The position numbers were made by a program, and so were the translations under genes. A DNA stretch of 64,000 nt, taken from positions 30,601,164 to 30,665,163 of the forward strand of contig OZ026524.1 of NCBI GenBank assembly GCA_964019695.1, given 5' to 3'. Positions 33,291 to 45,185 of the stretch are shown here, piece by piece; within the stretch, counting starts at the first letter, position 1, and every line of letters starts with the position of its first letter. Below the pieces are notes generated by a model. That model saw only the letters and a list, made by a program, of their open reading frames with translations. It was not told the DNA's origin and did not search any database. This DNA is from Loripinus fragilis (Eukaryota; Mollusca; Bivalvia; Lucinida; Lucinidae).

Positions 33291-34069
33291 TTTATCTGTT
33301 AAACTATAAGCAAAATGGCCGAAAAATTGCCAACGCCTATCAGTGTCCACTACTTCATTGTTTAATCAGAGTTTTTCCAAATTTCATATATGGATTGCTT
33401 CCATAAAACTCTCGTTAAAGTTTGAATACGAGTTTTGTCTAACGAAAGTTAACCAAGATGGCCAACAAAATGGCCGCCACCTATTAGTTTGCACTTATAG
33501 ACACTCTACCTTAGTCATTTATTACCCGGTTGCTGCCAAATTATATTACTTTTATCAATCTCTCGCCTAAGTTTGATTATGGGCTTTGTCTGATAACCAA
33601 GATGGCAGCCAAATGGCCGTCACCTGTCAGTTTACACTTGTGGACACTACTTAGATGTATGAGTGGTCTTTGATATTTTAAAGTGTTTCCTGAATGAGTG
33701 ACAATGGAGTGTTTATGACTGTATCAAATTCAGAATAGAGAGGGCAGTTGTAGCATTTGTATCCTGGATTTTCCATTGTGATATTGAAACTCACGAGTGT
33801 TGGTTTACTGAAACGAAAATGTTTCAGAAGTGAGACTATATTTAACAAACAATGATGACATGTGGCTTAGGCTGCTGTACATTCTAAGACAGTGATTCTG
33901 TTGTTGATTCGTTGTTGACTGTTGCTCCTGATGTGGGTTCTGTGTTTGTTCTATGGTTTGCTATGCATTGCTTTGTGTCTTTTCTAGGTTTGCATTAATC
34001 TTGATGTTGGCGAGTGCTACGAGTATGTGGGAAAGGAGACTTGACTTAAAAGTATATGTATTTTTACTG

Positions 34070-34300
34070 ACCATTCCATGGCGGTGCTTCTTTTGTTACT
34101 TATGTTTCGTGTTTGTCATGCTATCTTGTCTTCTATTTATTGCAGTCTTGTGGTCATCTGCTTGGAAAGGGCTGACCTCTTGGCTCTCTTGTATGTTGTG
34201 ATTTATTGTGTTTTATCACTTCAAGAATAGGTGTCATGGGTCAAATGTGGTACTTGAGTGTATCGTTTGCTGATCTTTGCATCCTTTCTTAATTTAAGGA
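34070..34300. repeat. Dispersed repeat, partner of 1735-1965
   Basis: It shares GGGCTGACCTCTTGGCTCTC and the following ~150 bp with the copy near 1.8 kb in the same orientation. Function unknown. Confidence 0.5.
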
Positions 34301-34979
34301 ACGAAAGTAAAATAATTTTGTGTTTCAAACGGTTACCCAAGAAGCCAGCGATGCCAACTTCAATACTTGTGGAGGGATATTGCAAAAATGTACATACATG
34401 CATGCATGCGCACACACATCAATGTACATATGAAAACACATGAACATGCTCCTAAATGTTCGTACTCTCATGCATGCACACACATATGTATGCATGCATG
34501 CACTGCAGACACATCAAAACATTTATATATTTACATTCTTACATGAAAATCAAAGCTAGCGCTCTAGACTATATAGAATTCCGAGAATCTGATGTGTCGC
34601 CTGGCAGAACAGAAGTCAAACAAGGAAAATTTGTCGAATATATTTTCCCGGCAAAGGTTTTTTTTAGAGAAACTAATAAATCACAAAACATAAATCCCAT
34701 TTCTCCAACCCCTAAGTTCACCTTTGGTATCATACATATCAATGTTAAAAGCCTATCAACTAGTTTTCAGTGGTTAGTTCAATACAAAATAAACTTATCT
34801 GTCTGACTTCGACCTGACCTAGAGGTCATGGGTGTGTGTAAGGTCAAAGTGTTTGCTTCTATATTGGTCTATACTTCTTTCCCCTTAATTTTATATACAA
34901 CACGATCACATTCAGAATTCATTTTATGTTATAATCCAACCTACAGTTGAGTGTGAGTGTGAGAGAATATGTGTTTGCA

Positions 34980-36760
34980 TGGTGCCCTGTGTCCCATTCC
35001 CTTTAATTTGATATGCAACATGACCATGGGGGCGGGGTCTGCGGTTAAAATATTTGCTACAACGCTGCTGCATTTGATTCCCTTTAATTTGATATGCAAC
35101 ACGACCATGTTCTGAACAAGTTGACTTTTGACCACAGGGTCAGAGGGGCGGTGAGAGGGGATTTGCAGCCAAAATATTTGCATGTTGCTGCTTTCTCGAT
35201 TCTATTTAATTTCATATGCAACATGACCATGTTCTCAATAAGTTGAATTTTGACCTTTAACTCCACACCCAAGGTCGAGTGGGGTAGGCAGAAGGTATGT
35301 AGGCAGAATATTTGCTGCCATGTTTCTGAATTCGAGAATCTATTTAATTTGATATGATAATATTCTGTAAAAATTCAATTCTGACCTTTTGACCCCCAGG
35401 GTTAGAGGGGGTGGGAGGGGGTTCCCGGCCAAAATATTTTCTACCATGTTGCTGCATCCGTGATTCCCTTTAATTTGATATGCAACATGACCATGTTCTA
35501 AAAAAATTGAATTTTGACATTTTGATCCTGTCACCTAAGTCCACCAGGGGGTCCGGCACAGGTCTTAGATCCAGAATCACGTTTGATATGTTTCATATTT
35601 ATTGTACCTCTGTCTGCAGTTGCTACCATGTTGCTGCATTCGCGATTCCTTTGATGTGCAGCATGACCATGTTCTGAAAAAAATGAATTTTGACCTTCTG
35701 AGGGGAGAGGGGGGGCTGCAGGCAAAATATTTGCTACCACGTTGCTGCATTCACAATTCACTTTAAATTTATATGCAACATGATCATGTTCTGCAAAAGT
35801 TAAATTTGACCTTTTGACCCTAGGGTCGGGGGTTGGGGGGGGGGGAGGGGCTGCGGGCGAAATATTTGCTACCATGTTACTGCATTCGTGATTGCCTTTA
35901 ATTTAATATGCAATATAACCATGTTCTGAAAAAGTTGAATTTTAAACTTTTGACCCCCAGGGTCGGGCGGGGGGGGGGGGGGGGGGGGGGAGGGGGTCTG
36001 CGGGCATAATATTTGCTACCATGTTTCATGTTGCTGCGCCTGTGATTCCCTTTAATTTGATATGCAACATGACCATGTTCTGAAAAAGTTTAATTTTACC
36101 TTTGACCCCACCCCCTAAGTCCACCCAGGGGTCGGACACAGGCCTTCGATCAAAAGTCAGGTTTGATATGTTTCTTATTTATTGTACCTCTGTCTACATT
36201 TGCTACAATGTTACTGCATTCGTGATTCCCTTTGATATGCAACATGACAATGTTCTGAAAAAGTTTAATTTTAACCTTTTGACCCCCTGGCCCCCTGGGG
36301 GTTCTGCGGGGGAATATATTTGCTACCATGTGGCTGCATTTGTGATTCCATTTAAGTTGATATGCAACATGACCATGTTTTGAAAAAGTTAATTTTGACA
36401 TTTTGCCCCCACCCCCAGGGTCAGGTGGGGGTAGGAGGGGGTCTGCCAGCAAAATATATGCTACCATGTTTCTGCATTCGTGATTCTATTTAATTTGGTA
36501 TGCAATCTAACCATGTGCTGGAAAAGTTGAATTTTGACCATTTGACCCCAGGGTCAGGGGATGGGGGTGAGCGGAATCCACAGGCAAAATATTTGCTACC
36601 ATGTTGCTGCATTCATGTTTACCTTTAATGTGATATGCAACATGATCATGTTCCGAAAAAGTTGAATTTTGACGTTTTGACCAAATCCACTAAGTCCTGC
36701 CAGGCGGGTCTGGCACAGGCCTTCGATCAAAAATCGCGTTTGGTATGTTTATTTTTTATT
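34980..36760. repeat. Minisatellite of ~12 units with CATGACCATGTTCTGAAAAA core
   Basis: The core CCCTTTAATTTGATATGCAA / CATGACCATGTTCTG / TTGAATTTTGACC / TTTGACCCC recurs about twelve times at 85-175-bp spacing. Variable G-rich spacers include an uninterrupted G-run of more than 25 bases near 35,965. The TTTGCTACCATGTTGCTGCA segment links the units. Open frames here are repeat artefacts. Confidence 0.92.
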
Positions 36761-36984
36761 GTAACTCTGTCTGCATACGAAATTTCTGTAAAAAATAATG
36801 ACAACTGACTGAGTTATTGCAAAATTTACATATTTTACCAATGATCCCACTGGGGGGGGGGGGGGGGGCGGTAAATTTTTAATCACGATTATGCTTATCT
36901 ACAGGCACTGGGTAATCATTGCCTATAGTGAGAAGTTGTAAGATATAATAGTTTTGGAGAAATGTGATGTTTATTCTACAAAAG

Positions 36985-37335
36985 TCAATATAGCTTTTGT
37001 ATTAGCCTAAACCTAAGTCAAAAAAGGGTCAAAACTCAGTCAAAAATTGGCGAATTACCTCCAAATTCGAACTTAGCCTGTATTTTATAATGCTTTATCA
37101 GTGTTAAATTTGAATGACAGTGTTGCATCCTTCCAAAAGTAATTGTTCATAAACCACAATCTAAGTCAAAAAGGGCAATAACTCTTAATAAGTTTGTGGA
37201 TAACCGCCACTTTCTAACTTAACCTGTATAATTGATGCTTTACCCTTCTGCAAAGTTTGATGGATGATTAAATTGATGAATCCCTTCAAAAGTTATCGAT
37301 CGCAAACCAAAAGTGTGACAACGCGGAATACGACA
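36985..37335. repeat. Two-unit degenerate tandem repeat (CTAAGTCAAAAAGGG)
   Basis: ACCTAAGTCAAAAAAGGGTC and ATCTAAGTCAAAAAGGGCAA begin two units about 150 bp apart. Each continues through AACTTA(G/A)CCTGTAT, ATGCTTTA and CCTTC(C/A)AAAAGT. It ends near a CpG-rich ACAACGACGCGGCTGC segment. Confidence 0.6.
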
Positions 37336-37936
37336 ACGACGCGGCTGCAGACGCCGATGGACACATGATTCTTATGTGTTGATTATGCGACTCAAAAAAC
37401 GGGTATGTTTATTTGAGGAAGGGGCAACAATGCAACGAATATATATACATGGGGTCTTTGCCACTATAAAGAATTATCTATTATCATTAGACTGTGTTAG
37501 GGTTTTAAAGCCCTTCCGTATATCTCACATCAAACTTGGGCCTCTGTGGTGAAAGAACCTGACTCTGTCGCATGTGAACAACAAAGGTGCAGACCAGTCT
37601 GCGCATCCGGCCAGTCTGATGCGTGCCTTTGTAACTTGCTCCCTGGAAAGTATATAGCTAAAGCTAAGCAGCTGAACTTGGCCCACTAAAAGTTACAACC
37701 TTCTTTCTAGTCTCTGTTAATAACAAGGCTGATTTTAGCAAGCTCTGGTTGCAAACCATGAAGAAAAGAGACGCAGCACATATTGAGCCCTCTCATTATC
37801 CTTATCAAACTGTTACTATTTAAGCTGATCGAAGGCACTTTTGTGCTACATGTACATAATTGTTAATATTTTGCCAGTTACTGACAGCCAACCTTTTAAA
37901 ATCAACTGAAGGAGAAGAACGGCCAAAAGCATTTCA

Positions 37937-38147
37937 TGGAGGGTGCACAGTGGCTTTGTCGTACAATGCTTGGCTCGATACCAAGGAGCTCTCTGGTATA
38001 CCCCCATCTGCGTCACTGTGTTATGTGTTTGACCAAGACACATTAATACTTGCTTACTACTGGTTCAACCATTGAAGAACCAACCCGACATAACTGGAAA
38101 CGTGTTGACTGAGACGTAAAGAATCAAATCAAGCAAACAAACAAGTA
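37937..38147 (+). mobile_element. tRNA-derived SINE, degenerate head
   Basis: The GTGCACAGTGGCTTTGTCGT head is diverged, but GCGTCACTGTGTTATGTGTT, CACATTAATACTTGCTTACT and the tail ACGTAAAGAATCAAATCAAG match the intact SINE at 14465-14676 in order. Confidence 0.75.
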
Positions 38148-38394
38148 TTTTCATCCAAAAAATCTTAAGAATGTGCCAAGCGTGTATTTGTTAACAAACT
38201 GAAGTTTTTGACAAGCTTTTATTATTTTTTTTATCGCACAAAGGTTGTGGGTTTGATGCGCAAAGTTTACGCATATTTTAGTCCTATTTGCGCTTGAAAT
38301 TGGCCCAGAATAGACGAAACTGTCTTCATTGTTCCCTTTCACTGGGCACAGTACCTCTTATGAGTATCGATATTACTTCGTTCAGTGCGTCGAT

Positions 38395-38849
38395 TCTACC
38401 GATACAGTTTCTAATTCACCGCTATTAGGGGGTTCAGTCATATATAGCTGAATATCTCAAAATCGAAAAAATGGATCAGGCTGAGATTTCTGGTATTGTA
38501 GGATCATAAGCCTCTCAAACTTCTGGTGAAAATCAGTTTAAGCTAAGTTGTTGAAATTCGAAACGGGAAGATAAAAAGCTGTGGATTTTCGCTTTTTTGA
38601 CAACTATCCCTCTAAAAGAATGCGTTTCTTGCGCCCCCACGATACACTGTCGTTGTTTTTGCACGATATTATGACATGTATGCATATATCAAAGAAATAT
38701 AATGAGATCCACGGCGGAAGGACAAATCTAACTATAAGAAAACATGCCAAAATACTTACCACCCCCTCACAAATTTAGGCCAAAAACTCTCGATTCTACC
38801 GATACAGTCGATTTCACTCATTTCAGGCGCACAGTGAATCGATACTGTG
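38395..38849. repeat. Right terminal inverted repeat of the 9.1-kb element
   Basis: The reverse complement of 29724-30190, running from CGATTCTACCGATACAGTTT to the terminus CACAGTGAATCGATACTGTG and followed by TTACAA. Differences between the two are scattered substitutions and very small indels. Confidence 0.88.
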
Positions 38850-38928
38850 TTACAAGCCACTAAAAAAAACGTTTGACTCATCCCACTACATGCCATGTCT
38901 GTGTTGACATTCGATTCACCTGGTATCA

Positions 38929-38956
38929 AGTTCCGGAGTCGATGCTACACAGTGAT
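38929..38956. repeat. Inverted partner of 27128-27155
   Basis: CAAGTTCCGGAGTCGATGCT is the inverted match of a segment at 27,128-27,155. Weaker similarity extends inward on both sides (for example GGTATCAAG and CTTGCTACC). They could be the decayed ends of an older element enclosing the 9.1-kb one. Confidence 0.45.
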
Positions 38957-39365
38957 TTCCTATAAACGTGATAAATACCCAGCTTATCCGTAGTCCAGAA
39001 AAGTTGTGTTTATTTATGATTAACAAAACACATAATTGGTCCGTTCTCCGTAAAACTTAAGCTTATGGTGTTCATTAGAATCGCCTAATAGAGATATAAA
39101 TTTTCAAAAGATCCAAAAATTATCATCAAATACGCAGCGTAACTGTCCTTCTGTTGGTATTTGCAATATTAACAGAATAGAACGAATAATACATTGATTC
39201 GTGATAATTTATATAGAGACATTTTTGTATGAATCAAATCTTTTCACAACGAATTTTATTTAAGAAATAGATTCGCGCACGCCGTGATTTATTGCTTAAT
39301 ATATCAATGGCTGGAGGTCAGTCATTATTAAGCAACAAATCACTGTCACTGCGAATTTATTTCAG

Positions 39366-39675
39366 TTCTAACACACAAAAAGATTAAAAATATGAACGAA
39401 TCTTTCATAGTCTATAACCATTCCGCCATCTTGAACAGACTGTCAGAATTTCCAGCAAATTTTGTTCAGACTGAAACGCACATTTTTACGTACATTTTGA
39501 GCGTCAAGTAGTTGTGAAAACGACGGTACGCCGTCTATTGTGATAGATGACGTCACAAAAATCAAACTGGCGAATGAATGACCTCACGTTGGCCCGTGCC
39601 CAGTCTGTGCAGTGATTTATCAACCAATTAATCACTGAGTTTAACCATTGGCTATATAGGCGAGGTGTGTTAGAA
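39366..39675. mobile_element. TTCTAACACAC-ended TIR element, copy 2
   Basis: TTCTAACACAC to GTGTGTTAGAA, with internal GATGACGTCAC and the subterminal GGCGAGGTGTGTTAGAA also found in the copy at 8450-8740. As there, a foldback hairpin (TGATTTATTGCTTAATA and complement, about 39,285-39,345) lies immediately to its left. Confidence 0.6.
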
Positions 39676-40109
39676 TCTGCAATGATGCATGTTTATTTCT
39701 CTGTTTGTATCATATTAGCAGATCTAAAGGTGTTGGGGTCAAGACACAACCTCCATTTTCCAGCGTATAGGTTTTGAAGTGTTAAAACACGTTTAGACAG
39801 ATGGCTGATAATATTTTTGCTCCCCACCAGGGAATTTCGCAAACTTATCCTATCTTTAAGTGAATTTCAAGCTGCATATCTAAAGAGATATTTATATTTT
39901 GTACGCCTGTGCGTTAGTCTCTTACAGCCTGTTACATATGTTACCATCTAGGCCTATTAAATTTAGAAAAAAGAAACTTAAGCTTAAGCTACAGAAAAAA
40001 GGCTTTAAACTGTCCAATTATTTAAATTACTCATACATGTATAGTATGCACGTTGGCTACTTTAGCTACATACCAAAACTTTTGTAGCAAAATTACAGCT
40101 TCCTACTGT

Positions 40110-41120
40110 GTTATGCGTGTTACATTAATTAGGTTAAATTAAAAAAAAGTGTGATCAATATCATTTACTTTTACAGCTGGTCTGTGCATTTTCCAAACTG
40201 TTTTGATTATTTTGAACAAACATACTCATTTGGCTTAGTGAAAAACCAAAGTTTGCATTTCTACTTTAAATATGTTGTCTTATATGAGCAATTAAACAAC
40301 CAATATACCCAGTTTTAAGGAGCCGAATCTGGTAGGTAATATATGAAAACAATTCCTGCTGCTGGATATCTTAAATATTTGGGAATGACTTGCTCATATA
40401 ATAAAGAAATCTATAGATTTTGCAGGTTTAACAACAAGATCGAAGAAACTTGGTAAAACTGTAACATATGTTACATGGCACAATAAATGAGCAATGGCAT
40501 TGACTTGAGATGCCTCTAGCCTCTGGTGCCTAAATCTTACGCAATAATTCATTGGTGATTATTGGTGATTATTAAGCCTCTGTACCATTGTTGCAGATGT
40601 TATAAATAGCCTTTTTTCAATAGTTCCTAATACTGTAAATACTTATATACAGATAGGGCTTAGCGGGACATAGATACTTATAGCTTCATGTTTAAACAGG
40701 ACAATTTAGTAAATATCTAATATTAATATTCTGAACTAATCCTTATCCAAGTCATATACAATATTCATGATTTCAGCTTCTCTTGTAAAATAATTGTCCA
40801 CCTTTACTGCATATGACAGCTGTTTAACACTATTGCGGCGACCTGTTGTATTATGTGCGCAACATGAACTTAATTATAATTTAAAAACGGTAATTCCGGC
40901 TATGGTCATTTAGTTTGTTGGTTTTAACTCGTTTTAGATTAGGGTTGGCAAATATATACTCAATTGACGAATACAAAAACAAAGTTTGCTTTTCTATCTT
41001 AAATAGTTTGTCTTATATGCGCTAATGCTCAGCCCTATCCCCGGTTTTACAGAGGAGAAAATTTTGTTTTTGTTGCAGCGTGTGGATATTTTACAATTTC
41101 ATGAACAGTCGTGCTCATAT
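40110..41120. repeat. Degenerate ~730-bp direct repeat pair
   Basis: CAAAGTTTGCATTTCTACTT...TTAAATATGTTGTCTTATAT near 40,250 is paralleled by CAAAGTTTGCTTTTCTATCT...TTAAATAGTTTGTCTTATAT near 40,980, with similar neighbours (GGTTTTAC-like, GGATATTTT-like). Strongly diverged. No coding content recognised. Confidence 0.5.
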
Positions 41121-41209
41121 CACCAAGTGTCTAAGATCAGGATGCTTATTTAAGATGGCAATTTATCAGCCGTTCGCTATGCCATACATGATGCCACAAC
41201 CAGGGTTCT

Positions 41210-41578
41210 GATCAGATTCCGTGTACTTTCGGTTGCTGATATTAACTGGTCCATTGTCAGGAAACGGCAAGATATCTTGTTGGCAGGCATTCTGCAACGC
41301 TAGAGACGCTATCCAAGAAGCATTCTGTTACCTCCGCCCAGTGCACTTGGAAAGCAGTGTGACGGATGCACTGCAGCAGTCAGACATCGATATTGTACCA
41401 CATTCACTGAGTGAAGGTGGTGGATGTTTTTGGAGATAAAAAAACTGAATTGCCAAATCTACACCATCAAGAGCTGTATTTCTCGAAGGTGTCAAACGTG
41501 CGCAATATCAATGCATCATTTGGAAATCCGCACCTGACATTAATTCTGAAAAACCAATGCCTGACAATTATGGTTGTA
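41210..41578 (+). pseudogene. Decayed Cys-rich-tail protein, upstream part
   Basis: Frames here read GPLSGNGKISCWQAFCNARD and, shifted, CIIWKSAPDINSEKPMPDN. I recall this pattern from a multicopy family of uncharacterised invertebrate proteins often found in repeats: a GxGKxxxW block, then a W-rich stretch before a Cys-rich tail. Function is unknown. The reading needs at least two frameshifts, so it is a broken copy. It is interrupted at 41,578 by the foldback element and resumes at 44,920. Confidence 0.55.
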
Positions 41579-44500
41579 CCCCGGCATCCAATTTAGGTTA
41601 CCTTGCACCCCCCCCAGGACAATTTTTCATGGGTGCCAAATTGTTCATTGGGACCCCCTGGATGGGAAACGAAGGTGTCCTCAAAAAAAATTTGGTTTGG
41701 GCTATGTGAAATTGCATGGTTTCTATGCCAACCCATAGCGAATTTGAGAAGGGGGGTCTGCCTATAAAATTACTCATATCTCAGCTGTTACTTATCCTAG
41801 ACTACTAAACTTAATACCAAATTAAAGCTTAGACATATGCCTAATATCCCCTTGTTGCATATGGAAATTATCTAATTTGCATATTCATAAATATTTATGA
41901 AAACATTAAAAATGTGTTTCACGAATGGGGGTATACGTACAAGATCAATAATATCTCAGCTGCTTTTAGTCATAGAGTACTAAAATTTGTACTAAAATAA
42001 AGCTAAGACATAGGCCTTTCATTCCATGGTCAAATATGCAACGTATCTTATTTGCATAATTTGCATATTCATGAATATTAATAAAAACGTTAAAAAATAA
42101 GGGAAAATCATTACAAATATAAATAGGCTGATTTCATCCCAATATTGTCATTGTTGCATGTTTTAATATAATCAATGTTACAATTTGACAGGTCCAATCA
42201 TCCAGTGGTCCTATATGAATATTATCTCATTTGAATATTCATGAAAATGCCTGAAAACTTAAAAAAATGAGGGAAAATCACGTAAAAACTATAAGCCTAG
42301 GGGAGGGGTTAAGGTACGATCTATCCTGCACTCCTAGGGCCTTTTAAATTCATGCCAAATTGTTCAGTGGGACAATCAGAATGTGAAATGAAGTTCTCCT
42401 CACAAGAAATTAGGTATGGGCTACGTAAAAATGCATGGTTTCCATGGCAACCACTTATATGATTCTCGAGATTGGGGGGTAGGCCTATAAATTCAATCAT
42501 ATCTAGGGTTCTACTTATCCTAGAGCACTAAAATTGGTGTCAAATTAAAGCTTAGACACATGTCTTTCTTCTTGTGGTCAGATTTGTAATTCATCCAATT
42601 TGCATATTTATGAATATTAATGAAAACCTACAAAAATGAAGTAAAATCATAAAAAAAACATAAATGAACATATTTCAGCACAAAAACATCATCAAACCAC
42701 CATTGTTGCCAGTTTTTATATCCTCAGTGATTCAATTTGATAAGTTCTTTCATCCAGTGGTCCTATATGAAAATTATCTCATTTGCATATTCATGAATAT
42801 TAATGAAAAGTTTTGTAATTAAAGAAAAAATCTTAGAAAAATTAAGGGATGTACATATAAAATGACAAATATTTCACCTACCATGTGTTCCAGTGTATCA
42901 AACCTAGTGCCAATTTAATGCTTAGACATCGTACTTTTACCATAAGGTATAATATGAAAAATGTTTATCAAGAATATTCGTGATTTTTAATGTAAACAGA
43001 AGAAATTAGCATTAGTTTAAAACCAATTTTGGTACTCTAGGGCACTTAGCAATTGAGATATTATTAGATTTGTAAGTGCACCCCCTTGATTTATCCGCGA
43101 TTTTTCATTTGTTTCTTCTGTTTTAATTAAAATTCATAATTATTTATGATAACTATTTTTCAAAGCTGAACTTAAGGTAAAAGTACTATGTCTAAGCATT
43201 GATTTGGCACCAAGTTTGATACACTCAGACGCATAGCTGCTGAGATATTGGTAATTTTATACATACACCCCCTAATTTTTCTGAGATTTTATCTCTCATA
43301 TCTAAAGTTTTCATTAATATTCATGAATATGAATATTAGATAATTTGCATATCTAACTACCAAATAAAACTACTATGTCCAGGGATTAGTTTGGTACCAT
43401 GTTTAGTAATCTAGGATGAGATGTTGTTAAGATATGAGTATTTTTTGTATGTATACCCCCAATCTTTACAGTCGGCATAATGGGTTGCCATGGAAACCAT
43501 GAAATTTCAAAAACCCAAATAACATTTATTTTTGAGGACAATATTTTTTTACATTTAAGTGGTCCTATTGGACAAATTTATGCCCACAAATAAATTGTCT
43601 GATAAGTTCAATTTAGGTCTGATTACCCCTGTTGCATACTATAGTTTACCCATGCTTTTTTCCATCATTTAAGATTTCATGAATATGCAAATGAGATAAT
43701 TTTCATATAGGACCATGAGATAATTTTCATATAGGACCACTGGATGAAAGAACTTATCAAATTGAATCACTGAGGATATAAAAACTGGCAACAATGGTGG
43801 TTTGATGATGTTTTTGTGCTGAAATATGTTAATTTATGTTTTTTTTATGATTTTACTTCATTTTTGTAGGTTTTCATTAATATTCATAAATATGCAAATT
43901 GGATGATTTACAAATCTGACCACAAGAAGAAAGACATGTGTCTAAGCTTTAATTTGACACCAATTTTAGTGCTCTAGGATAAGTAGAACCCTAGATATGA
44001 TTGAATTTGTAGGCCTACCCCCCAATCTCGAGAATCATATAAGCGGTTGCCATGGAAACCATGCATTTTTACGTAGCCCATACCTAATTTCTTGTGAGGA
44101 GAACTTCATTTCACATTCTGATTGTCCCACTGAACAATTTGGCATGAATTTAAAAGGCCCTAGGAGTGCAGGATAGATCGTACCTTAACCCCTCCCCTAG
44201 GCTTATAGTTTTTACGTGATTTTCCCTCATTTTTTTAAGTTTTCAGGCATTTTCATGAATATTCAAATGAGATAATATTCATATAGGACCACTGGATGAT
44301 TGGACCTGTCAAATTGTAACATTGATTATATTAAAACATGCAATAATGACAATATTGGGATGAAATCAGCCTATTTATATTTGTAATGATTTTCCCTTAT
44401 TTTTTAGCGTTTTTATTAATATTCATGAATATGCAAATTATGCAAATAAGATACGTTGCATATTTGACCATGGAATGAAAGGCCTATGTCTTAGCTTTAT

Positions 44501-44917
44501 TTTAGTACAAATTTTAGTACTCTACGACTAAAAGCAGCTGAGATATTATTGATCTTGTACGTATACCCCCATTCGTGAAACACATTTTTAATGTTTTCAT
44601 AAATATTTATGAATATGCAAATTAGATAATTTCCATATGCAACAAGGGGATATTAGGCATATGTCTAAGCTTTAATTTGGTATTAAGTTTAGTAGTCTAG
44701 GATAAGTAACAGCTGAGATATGAGTAATTTTATAGGCAGACCCCCCTTCTCAAATTCGCTATGGGTTGGCATAGAAACCATGCAATTTCACATAGCCCAA
44801 ACCAAAATTTTTTTGAGGACACCTTCGTTTCCCATCCAGGGGGTCCCAATGAACAATTTGGCACCCATGAAAAATTGTCCTGGGGGGGTGCAAGGTAACC
44901 TAAATTGGATGCCGGGG
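41579..44917. mobile_element. 3.34-kb foldback palindrome with TA duplication
   Basis: The left arm (41579-42797) and right arm (43676-44917) are near-identical inverted repeats starting CCCCGGCATCCAATTTAGG. Base-pair partners keep a constant coordinate sum of about 86,497 for the outer 1.18 kb, so almost no net indel separates them. TA lies at both outer ends, inside a decayed gene. The arms are built from diverged ~190-bp modules (a tract with GTTGCCATGGAAACCATG, then TAAAGCTTAGACATATG, then CATATTCATGAATATTAATG). The 0.88-kb centre is itself an older, more diverged inverted pair. No transposase. Confidence 0.93.
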
Positions 44918-44919
44918 TA

Positions 44920-45165
44920 TTGGAAGCGGGACTGTGATGAATATATTGCCTCTATGACGACATTGCCTTCTGTCCCCAAAGCCCCTCTGCAGCCGATAAA
45001 AAGTGGTTGCAGCAAGTCTGTATGCCAAATATTTCGGTGTAAGTACAAAGCTAACCGATTTGTGGTGTGGAGCAGAAGAGGCCCATGTAAAAATATTGCT
45101 AGTGAGCAATATGGTTATGACTTTTGCATGACTATTTTTATGCGGATCCAGGCATTTCTTTAACC
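44920..45165 (+). pseudogene. Decayed Cys-rich-tail protein, downstream part
   Basis: It reads WKRDCDEYIASMTTLPSVPK, then a Cys-rich segment KSGCSKSVCQIFRCKYKANR and GPCKN, ending at a stop near 45,163. The W-x(n)-TTLP-x(n)-Cys-rich layout matches the expected continuation of 41210-41578. If the foldback and one TA are removed, NYG and YWKRD are brought together, although a frame change is still needed. The biochemical role is unknown. Confidence 0.55.
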
Positions 45166-45185
45166 ATATCAACAAGAAGGCCTTA

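Larger units (their letters stand above)
29724..38849. mobile_element. 9.1-kb segment bounded by ~460-bp inverted repeats, TSD TTACAA
   Basis: The left terminus CACAGTATCGATTCACTGTG is matched by an exact complement at 38830-38849. Outside both ends lies TTACAA (29718-29723 and 38850-38855), a perfect 6-bp duplication. The ends are the long inverted repeats listed separately. The ~8.2-kb interior holds minisatellites, a 256-bp tandem repeat and a SINE but no recognisable transposase, polymerase or integrase. Long TIRs plus 6-bp duplications recall Polinton/Maverick elements, but no Polinton gene is seen, so the class is undetermined. Confidence 0.72.

Noticed and set aside
29795..38778. Two nearly identical ~65-residue open frames (MNFRFFDNYPSK and MDFRFFDNYPSK)
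   Set aside because: They lie in the two arms of the same inverted repeat, so their identity follows from the DNA similarity. There is no independent sign of protein selection.
42000..44480. Many ATTTGCAT octamers (POU-type binding motif) in the foldback arms
   Set aside because: The motif occurs because the arms are built from repeated AT-rich modules containing CATATTCATGAATAT and ATGCAAATTAGAT. Count alone is no evidence of regulation.
41210..45165. Possibility that the Cys-rich-tail sequence is an active host gene
   Set aside because: It needs several frameshifts, is interrupted by 3.3 kb of palindrome and resembles a multicopy repeat-associated family. Treated as a pseudogene.
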